In this document: positions 56,319-64,000 of the stretch, in pieces
Position numbering within the stretch: position 1 is the stretch's first letter
Layout: every line of letters begins with the position of its first letter
Assembly: GCA_021399435.1 (NCBI GenBank)
Contig: JAJTUP010000003.1
Span: forward strand, 930,001-994,000
Source: Diaporthe sp. PMI_573
Taxonomy: Eukaryota; Ascomycota; Sordariomycetes; Diaporthales; Diaporthaceae
Direction of reading: 5' to 3'
Length of the DNA: 64,000 bases
Made by a program: the position numbers and the translations under genes
The notes under the pieces: generated by a model
What the model was told of the DNA's origin: nothing
What the model saw: only the letters and a program-made list of their open reading frames with translations
The model's database searches: none

Positions 56319-57111
56319 TCAGCACGCACAGCTCTCCTTGCCCGCCTGATCCCGCGGGCCAGTCAGGTTGACGCGCTGTTCCTCACCTCCCCTTCCAGCC
56401 GCCTGCGATGCCCCCTGGCCTCTGGCGCTCTTCAGTGACGTCTCCGGGATGGCGTTGGCGATGGCTGTGAACACCTCTGTGACGTTGGTGCCAGTCTTAG
56501 CACTGGTCTCGAAGAACAGGAGCCCCTCCTCCTCTGCATACACCTTGGCCTCCTCGGTCGAGACCTTCCGAGCATCACCGGAATCGTCGGCATCATCGCC
56601 ACCCGCGGCTGCCTCGCCGCCAGCACCGCTCTCGCCCGAGGCATCATTTGTGAGATCTAGCTTGTTGCCCACCAGCGCAATCACGATGCCAGGGGATGCC
56701 TGCCGCTGCAGCTCTGCTACCCAGTGCTTGGCCTTGATAAGGGATGTCGGCTTGGTGAGATCGTAGACGACGAGGGCGGCTTGGGCGTTGCGGTAGTACA
56801 TGGGAGCCAGGGATGCAAACCTCTCCTGGCCGGCTGTGTCCCAGATCTCAAACTTGATGGTTCTCGTTGGCAGGTTGCATTTTTGAGTAAGGAAGGCGGC
56901 GCCGATGGTGGGCTCCTTGTTTTCTTGGAAGTCGTTGTTCACGAACCGGAGGACGAGCGATGACTTTCCGACAGCCTACAGGTTGGAACTTGTGTCAGTT
57001 TGGAATCCTCATGCGTGTGTGTTGTACAAAATGGTGTCATGTTCTCACAGCTTCGCCGAGGAGCACCAGCTTGACGCTGCTGGAGGGTTTGGGCGCGTTG
57101 GAATCCGCCAT
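56319..57111 (-). CDS. ypt5: Rab5-family small GTPase
   Basis: Two exons with a 73-nt intron (56976-57048) that splits the P-loop; 239 residues. The join makes [14 protein letters not shown] (G1). Then come the Rab5-type effector sequence TIGAAFLTQ, switch [25 protein letters not shown] (G4) and [10 protein letters not shown] (G5). The protein ends in Cys-Ala-Cys, a CXC motif for double geranylgeranylation. Rab5 directs early endosome fusion and vacuolar traffic. After NKLD there is a Gly/Ala/Asp-rich insertion of about 25 residues, as in several fungal Rab5 proteins. Fungi often have two Rab5 genes (VPS21/YPT52 types); which one this is cannot be told here. Confidence 0.93.
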
Positions 57112-57640
57112 CGCGAATCAATCCGATGCTGCTGGGTTGTATCGTCGGGTCCCAAATCGGGTTGGAGGCAACGCGTATGGTTAATAGATAGATCGAGATG
57201 AAGTTGAACGGCGTCGGTGTCGATGTCGGTGAGTGGGTTTGGTCGTGCGGAAGGCAGTTCAGCAAACAACCCACATGCATCAAAGAAGGTGCCTGTCCAA
57301 CGGTTGGCGAGAGTGACTGGGCAACTGAGAGTGACGTTAGCGAGCGTTGGGGCAGTGCAAACGCGGCCCTGGCAGCAGGGATTCTGGGCTGTCTCAGGCC
57401 CCACCTGTCTACCTGACTTCCCGAGGCCGATTAACCAGGCGGCTTATCTTATCACGGACCCTTGCCAAAAAGTTTGGTCGCTATTCAGCTTTTCTTTTGC
57501 TCTTTTCACCGTACCAGCATTTCGGCATACAAGACTTTCGACCGCCGCAAATCGCAATTAGCGACTTGGAAGCTGGTGAGAAGCCTTTAGACGACTCACT
57601 TACGCCGTCAATCTACCCAAGGCTACAGGAGACAGCCAGC
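57112..57640. promoter_or_regulatory. shared promoter region of ypt5 and kri1
   Basis: 529 bp between divergent starts. It holds GATA-type cores (CTTATCTTATCAC at about 57443-57455) close to the Kri1 side and CT-rich DNA at about 57485-57510. No proven sites. Confidence 0.4.
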
Positions 57641-59693
57641 ATGGCAAAGAAGGATCTTTTCGATGAGGACGACTCGGGCAACGCAGACGGCACAGACCTG
57701 AAGATCAACGAGGATTATGCCCGACGATTCGAGCACAACAAGAAGCGAGAGGAGAGACAAAGACGTAAGTCGTACGCGGTCGAAGGTTTCTGCGAGACAG
57801 CGCCGACGATCGATATTGAGCGCAACCAACTGCGAGTGGGACGCAATCGTTCTGATCCGCCCAATCCACGCTCGCTTGCATTTCCTCCGAGATTACAAGC
57901 AACTGCTGTTTCATATTCGCGTGTGTAGAACCTGCTAACAATCAATAGTTGAGGAAAAGGCCAAGGCACGAGCGGCAAATGGCGAAGACGACTCCGATTC
58001 AGACTCCTCAGACGACGAGACAGAAGATGAGGATGGTTTCCTGGCGACTGAACAGCTCGACGCTGAGATCTCTGCTACCTTGCAGGCCATCAAAAACAAG
58101 GACCCTAGGATATACGACCCAAACACGAAATTCATTACGGCATTGGACCAAGAGGGCGCAGCTACCAAGGATAAGAAGGAGAAGCCAATGTACCTTCGCG
58201 ACTACCACCGAGAACGCTACATGGCCGGGGACACCGGAGCAGACATCGAGGAAGAGGCCGATCAACCAAAGACGTTTGTGCAGGAGCAGGCGGATCTGAA
58301 AAAGAACATTCTTGCAGAGATCAACGCAGCAGATGCGAACGACTCGGACGATGACGAGGACTTCATCAAGGCAAAGCCCGGGGAGATTGCCGCCACAGAG
58401 GACGGGGTCCACCCTTCAAGAAAGGAGAAGGTAAAAGCTTCCGAGCTTGACGTCTCCCTCGCCGAGAAGGACCCAGATTTGTATTTGTCGAATTTCATGG
58501 CATCCAGAGCCTGGATTCCTGAGAGCAGTTCGCGGTGGGAAGCGTTCGAGTCGGACGAAGGGGAGGGCAACGATGACGCGGACGAGTGGGAGGCGGCCTA
58601 CAACCTGCGGTTCGAGGACCCTGCGAAGAGCAACGAGGTGCTGCAGTCTTACTCACGAAAGATCGTGGAGGCACGCTCCGTCCGACGGGACGAGGTCAAG
58701 GGACGAAAGAAGCAGCGACAACTTGAGAAGGAGCGCAAGGAAGAGGAGAAACGCAAACGCCACGAGGAGCGTGCCCGACTAAAGCGCCTCAGGATCGAGG
58801 AGACTGAGAAGAAGCTGGAGAAAATCAAGAAAGCTGCTGGCCTAAGAGGCAAGGAACTCGGAGAGGAGGAACTCATGAAGATGATTGAAGGCTCCTGGGA
58901 TAACGAAAAGTGGGAGGAAGAGATGAACAAGCGCTTTGGGGAGCAATACTACGCGGAAGCAGAGGAGGTGGTGTCAGAGTCAGATGAAGAGGGCTTCGGC
59001 CAATCGAAGAGGAAGAAGCCAAAGAAGCCGAAGTGGGACGACGATATCGACATCAAGGACATTATTCCAGACTTTGAGGACGATGAGACCAAACCAGACA
59101 TCAGCCCCGCCGACACAGAGGACGAGAACGAGGCAGCTGACGATGGCGAGGAGCGCCAGTCCAAGAAACGGAAAACCACAAAGGAGCACAAGGCAGAACG
59201 CCAGGCCAGCAAGCAAGCCGCACGGAAAGAGCGCTCCAAGGTCGAGGCCCTGGTCGAGCACCAGATGGAGCTCGAGGACCCGACGGTGCTGGCCCTGTCC
59301 AAGAAGAACAAGAAGGCGGCCGGCGCGGAGACGGCGGGGTTTCGGTACCGCGAGACCAGCCCCCAGTCGTTCGGCCTGACCCCGCGCGACATCCTGCTCG
59401 CGCCGTCGGACGCTGCGCTCAACGAGTTCGCCGGCCTCAAGAAGCTGGCGACGTGGCGGCACCCGGACAAGAAGAAGAAGGACCGCAAGAACCTCGGCAA
59501 GAAGGCCCGGCTCAGGGAGTGGAGGAGGGAGGTCTTTGGCAGGGAGTTTGAGCACACGGGCCCCACGTTCGGGTTCGGCGGCACCAAGGACGACGAGGCG
59601 GATGCTGCGGTGGACGAGAAGAGCAAGGACTTCGAGGGCGGTGGGTCCAAGAAGAGGAAGAGGTCCAAGAAGAAGGGTTCCGCCGCTGCGTAG
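57641..59693 (+). CDS. kri1: Kri1, 40S ribosome biogenesis factor
   Basis: Two exons; the 184-nt intron 57765-57948 (GTAAGT, TGCTAAC) joins RQRLEEKAKARAANGEDD. The product has 622 residues. Kri1 is a nucleolar protein that works with Krr1 in early 18S rRNA processing in yeast. Blocks of the family: KINEDYARRFEHNKKREERQ, DPRIYDPNTKFI, YLRDYHRERYM, WDNEKWEEEMNKRFGEQYY, KPKWDDDIDIKDIIPDFEDD and, in the Kri1_C part, GFRYRETSPQSFGLTPRDIL and WRHPDKKKKDRKNLGKKARL. The centre is a long charged coiled coil, and the end is a Lys-rich nuclear/nucleolar signal (KKRKRSKKKGS). Length and layout are normal for the family. Confidence 0.95.
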
Positions 59694-60602
59694 GCCGTCG
59701 GACTGTTGTGGTTAATTCCCACGGTGGGATACTGCATTCGATACCTGTGGGCAATTCTTGGATTGTCGACTGTCTTTTGTTCCAACCATTCTGGCTCTCG
59801 CCACTTCACTAGTGGGTGACCCTCGCAAAGCATTTGAGCCCATCTAGGCAAATATATCGTCATCAGTATTGCGGGGAGAATCTCCAAGTCTCGGCTTGAA
59901 GTGCGTGCCTCCTTTTCACATAATGTATGTGAGCCCTGTCCAGAACACCTTGTTCATCCTGAACTTGACTATGCCGGCCATCGAGCCACCTTCTACGCGC
60001 CGGAAGGTCATCGAGTGTGAGCATCGTGTGAAACGCAGCTGCACGGTCACGCACACTAAAGGAAGTAGACGCCACAGTTTGAAAGCATATCGAGGCGTTT
60101 ATCATATACAGAAAATATGACGGTTTTTGGATGCCTGCAGTTCTTCATCGACGATCACTTTGAGCAAATGCATCCTTCTCCTCTGCCACGAGGGCAGCAA
60201 GGCTGGTGGTTCATCGCAAATTTGTCTATTACCCTGTACAATCCCTCCTCAAGTACAGAATGATAATGCTGCACATGTATGAATGAGATGGGGCCCGTCG
60301 AGGAAACCCATGTAATCTCTTCCATGCCTCCGCTGCTTGCTTCCCTTCTGGTATACTACCGAGCGAATGATTCCTAGCGCCCTTGCTTGCTTGCCTAATT
60401 TTCCAAACTCCGTAATGCCCGTATACATTATATTGGCCACCCGAGTGTCCGACGCTGTGGATGCTACAACGGATTACATCCAAACAGGCCGTCTAAAAAA
60501 AGAAAAGTTCATTACAGCCTTCGTGCTGGTGGTCTGTCATGTCATGACCGCCCATCGCCGGGGCGTCTAGACCGTCACGTTCCGCCAGCTCATCTCGCAT
60601 TG
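59694..60602. other. convergent intergenic DNA
   Basis: No supported gene in 0.9 kb between two genes that end towards each other. Confidence 0.5.
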
Positions 60603-63600
60603 TCAATGACCCCCGCCCATCCCAGAGCCGTGACCGCCAGCACCCGAGCCAAACATATTCCCGAACCCGTCGATAGCGGATGCGAGCCCGCCGACGTTGC
60701 CCATGTCGGCCGAGTCAAAGGGCATGCTGAACCAGCCCGCGGGGCCGCCGTCGTGCCCGTGCCCGTGCCCGTGCCCGAACACGGTGTGGTGCGGGTTGTT
60801 GTGCGGGCCGTCGGCCGACCCGCGGGACGCCTCCCTGGCCCCGCCGTTGTTCTCGGCGCCGTCCCACCCGGGGATCCCGTCCATCATGGCGGCCTGCGCG
60901 GTGGGGTCCAGCCCCGCGGAGACGTACGGCGGGCCCAGCATCGAGTGCGGGAGCATGCCGTTCTGCGCGAGCTGCATCGCGAGCATGTCGTGGCCGTACA
61001 GCCCCTGATGCCCACCCCCGCCGAAATGCCCGTGGCCGACCGTGACCGGGCTGATGGGCGAGATGGTGTACGCGGCCGAGTGCGGCGCTGCGCTGAGGGA
61101 GGAGAAACTGGCCGCGCGGCTGGTCTGGCCCCCAAGGGCGGCGCCGGGGTACCGGCCCTGCTGCTGCAGTCGCTGCAATTGGTCCGCGTTCATGTCCGTC
61201 ATCAGTGGCTCCAGGTGGTGGCCCGTCCCGTGGGGGTCGCTGCGAGCCGAGCTTACGCTGTGCCTCTTGGCCGCGAGGGCCTTGGCCTTTTTCACCGACA
61301 TTGAGTTGGAGCGTACCCCCCCTTCTTTGGTCTGCGGGGACAGGGTCGTAAAGAACTCGTCCACGGTGTGTAGGTCTGGTTTCTGCTCCAAAACCGCGTC
61401 CTCTCCCTTCTCTTTGTTCTTGTAGATGGCCGGGTCGACGAAGTCGGACTGCGATACGCCGTGGGGGTACCGGTCGAACCAGTCTCCGTACTGGAAGATC
61501 GGTGATGAGGACGCGTCTCCCGGAAGAGTGCCACGCCGTGCTGCGTCGGCACAATTGCGGTATTGGTCTCGCAGGTTCTCTGTCATGAAGTGGAACATAC
61601 CCCAGAAGCGCTTCATCTTCGAAAGCGATTTGATGTTGATTGCCAGGTTCCTCTTCGATGTCGCCTCGATGGTGGGATTGCCGGAGAATATGCCAAAGAT
61701 GTGCACCGTGCTAGACAGGAACGCGCAGTAGCCAACAAAAGGCGCAGTGATGATACAGGACTCGGAGTCCTTGAGGAGTTCGGAGATGCGGTTCGCCGCG
61801 CAGAAGGCCTTCGCGCCGGCCTTGGTGACGAACGACTTGGGGATGTCCTGCAGAGAGTTCGCGTTTGGTGAAGAGACGGCGAACCGGCTCAAGAATAGTA
61901 TGTTTTGCTGGATGGTGATGTGGAGGAACAGGAATTGGTTCGCCATGCCTTCTGTGTCGTGCGAGTGCAGATTGTCTGCGTTGTATACCAGCGACTCGGG
62001 CAATGAAGATGCCATCTCTTCCGCCTGCTTGATGAGTTTCGCGTAATCGGAATCGGCTTCCCACATTTGTTTCTCGTCCAAGTCTTTTCCGCCCTGGTTG
62101 AGGTAGTTTATCACTCGGCCCCAGATTGCTACCGCCTTGATCATGTATGCGGCTACGCCCATGTTGTTCCTGGCGTCAGCTTTCTGCATGTCGTCTAAAC
62201 CGGCACTATTCGGAACCTCGCCCTGCAGGTTTTCTGTCAAGCCTGGCATGTCTTCAAACTGGAAGTTCTTCTCCTTGATGGGCAGCGGAATCCTCAGGGT
62301 CTCCTCTTTGACAAAAGTCGGCCGGTCCGTTCCAGACGAGTTGAACCTGTCCATGAGAAAGCATGCCCACATGGTTCTTCTGCGAATTTCGCGATCCGTA
62401 AAGCTGAGCCGGGTGCCGGGTCTCAACGGGTCGAACTCGAGATCTTTGTGCAATTGAAGAGCGAACGCCATCCTTATTGCTTGCCCTGCAAGAGCCCAGC
62501 TGCGTCCGCCGTGGCATGTGGCAAATTCGTGCAGTCCCAATATAAGAAGGCACGTCAGGATGGTGATGTTCGGCCACTCGTATCTTTTTGTGACAATGTC
62601 CCGAGCTGCGGCAGCCCACTCCTCGCCTCGCAAGAAGGCTGGCGAGGTGTTCAATTTTGGATGATTCGAGAATCGGGCGGACATGGCGCATACGGAGAGG
62701 ATCAAAACAGGCGGCAAGGTGCCAGCCCTACATGACCGTCAGCATTACTCGCTTCGTGAAATATGATGGGGAGCAATTCCTACCTCAGCTTCCTCATGTA
62801 GCTTGGCTTGTGGAGTATGTGGTATGCTTGCCCGTAAACGCTCTCAAAAAACACGTCTGCGAGATGCTCTTGGATCTCCCTTGACGGCAGAGATTGCACA
62901 CCCTCCTGCAACAGCTTGGTTTCCTCGGATTCGTGTACCATCATCAAAGAAGTTGGTCTCGGCGGGCTTTCGAGGCTTGATTTGACAGGCACTTTCGCCC
63001 AATGGTCCAAGTCCTGCCCGAAGGCTTCCTCGGCTCCGCGTTTTCTGGAATTGCCCTTGCCTGCTGATAGAGTGCCGGGGATGGCAGGCTTCACCACTGC
63101 GCGCGGGACAGCAGATGAAATGCCGTCCTGCTCGTTCTTAGGGACGATCTTGATAATGCGCTCCTCCATCCTCTTCAACCTTTTGTCGAGCATGGCCATG
63201 TAATCTGTCCGTGGTGCGGCTTTTCGGGCTGTAACCTTGTACACACATGGTATCCGGGAGCGGAGGCAATGTTTGCAGGCGGGCTTCTCTCCTGAGCAAC
63301 GTATTTTCTTCCTCCTGCAAGCGATGCATGCTAGAGGTAATCGCTTGCGCTCTTTGCCAGCTTTGGTTTTCAACTCGCTCCATGCCGGAGCGGTGTCAGA
63401 CTTATCATCCTTGTGTTTGGAGCCCATGTCAGTGCCGTCACCCGGCCCCAGCGAAGTCAAGCCAAACTCGTCCGACACAGGGTCCTCTAATGAGTTCCCA
63501 TGTGGGTTGGCATCTGGACTGCCGCCATCTGAGCCGTCCACGCTGGACCTTGCTCGGCTGGAATCAGCGTTGCCATAGTAGGGAGTATGGGCTGTGATTG

Positions 63601-63940
63601 ACGGCGCTGTCACCTGGGTGTCTGCCATGGTGGAGAAGGACTGGCGCTGTCGACTGGCATATAAGCCAGGGGCATGTTCCTCGGAAACAGCAGAGCTAAT
63701 TGAGGAGCGTTCTCTAAGCCCCTGGTAAGTAGAAAAGGCGAAGTCGTGGGTGAAGAGGGTAGAGTCTGTGAAGCCTTGTTGGTGGGACGTCGCGTGGACA
63801 GAGTTGTCGTAGTGCGGACGGTTTAGTGAGTATGCGCGCAAGTTTGAGTCGTGCTCGGGTCCAATACCTCTGTGGAAAAGGTCGGGACGCAAATCAGCAG
63901 GGAGGGCCTTGATATTGAAGTGGGATTGAGCCGCTGACAT
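60603..63940 (-). CDS. Zn2Cys6 transcription factor with fungal_trans domain
   Basis: Two exons with a 56-nt intron (62728-62783); 1093 residues. The binuclear zinc cluster has Cys at 205, 208, 215, 222, 225 and 232 (CIACRRKKIRC, CKHCLRSRIPC), followed by a linker and a coiled coil (MLDKRLKRMEERIIKI). The fungal_trans middle region begins near residue 360 (FESVYGQAYHILHKPSYMRK), continues through FATCHGGRSWALAGQAIRMA and LHKDLEFDPL, and has the family's RRRTMWACFLMDRF. The long C-terminal tail is Gly/His-rich (HGHGHGHDGG, GHGSGMGGGH) and disordered. The zinc cluster is unusually far from the N-terminus. Target genes are unknown; I do not assign a name. The intron falls inside the conserved domain, confirming the exon join. 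Confidence 0.9.
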
Positions 63941-64000
63941 GGCTATTGCTAATGCAGAAGGCTTGGGTCAAAAGCAGCAAGTGATCATCGACGGCGCCTT
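63941..64000. other. upstream flank of the Zn2Cys6 gene
   Basis: Start of the promoter; the window ends here. Confidence 0.4.

Noticed and set aside
1..64000. CRISPR arrays, rRNA, tRNA, prophage, Starship captain (DUF3435) genes
   Set aside because: Looked for and not recognised; tandem repeats present are simple or coding minisatellites, and a tRNA scan could not be run.

Overview
The window is nuclear DNA of a filamentous ascomycete (Pezizomycotina, most likely a Sordariomycete). The evidence is short GT-AG introns of about 53-73 nt with CTAAC or CTGAC branch sites, HET-domain genes, DUF6594 and BTB proteins, a Zn2Cys6 regulator, an mL67/Mhr1 gene, and decayed transposons with many in-frame TAG codons that look like repeat-induced point mutation (RIP). 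I see no bacterial operon, CRISPR array, rRNA or recognisable tRNA.

Layout. 1-6.4 kb: a long non-coding region, then a Pho85-type cyclin gene. 6.5-39.9 kb: gene-poor accessory DNA. In order it holds a lone membrane-protein ORF, a broken HET gene joined to an unrelated fragment, a decayed SbcD/gp47-like nuclease plus SbcC/gp46-like ATPase pair, a pogo/Fot remnant, a BTB gene, a hAT remnant, a retropepsin-like gene split by a second pogo element, a DUF6594 gene, a MULE with near-perfect 61-bp inverted ends, an intact HET gene, an RNase H-fold gene, a second intact HET gene and a P450 scrap. 39.9-64 kb: core genes for a prolyl-4-hydroxylase-like oxygenase, a sulfotransferase-like protein, mL67/Mhr1, Hsp104/Hsp98, a RING protein with an RS/RD-rich tail, Rab5, Kri1 and a Zn2Cys6 transcription factor.

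How the parts work together. The core genes are ordinary housekeeping functions: mitochondrial translation, disaggregation, endosomal traffic, 40S biogenesis and transcription. Two divergent pairs share promoters (mL67/Hsp104 and Rab5/Kri1). The mL67/Hsp104 interval holds four TTC units exactly 10 bp apart, which fits a step-type heat-shock element. The accessory block is a nest of mobile DNA around fast-evolving self/non-self recognition (HET) genes.

Most notable. (1) A prokaryote/phage-style Mre11-Rad50 (SbcD-SbcC) module sits in a fungal nuclear chromosome. It is decayed at its 5' end but open, GC-rich and motif-complete at its 3' end. (2) A pogo transposon with 43-bp inverted ends and TA duplication lies inside the last exon of a retropepsin-like gene; the host reading frame resumes exactly on the far side. 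(3) A MULE lies about 150 bp upstream of an intact HET gene. All homology statements come from motif recognition; no database search was run.
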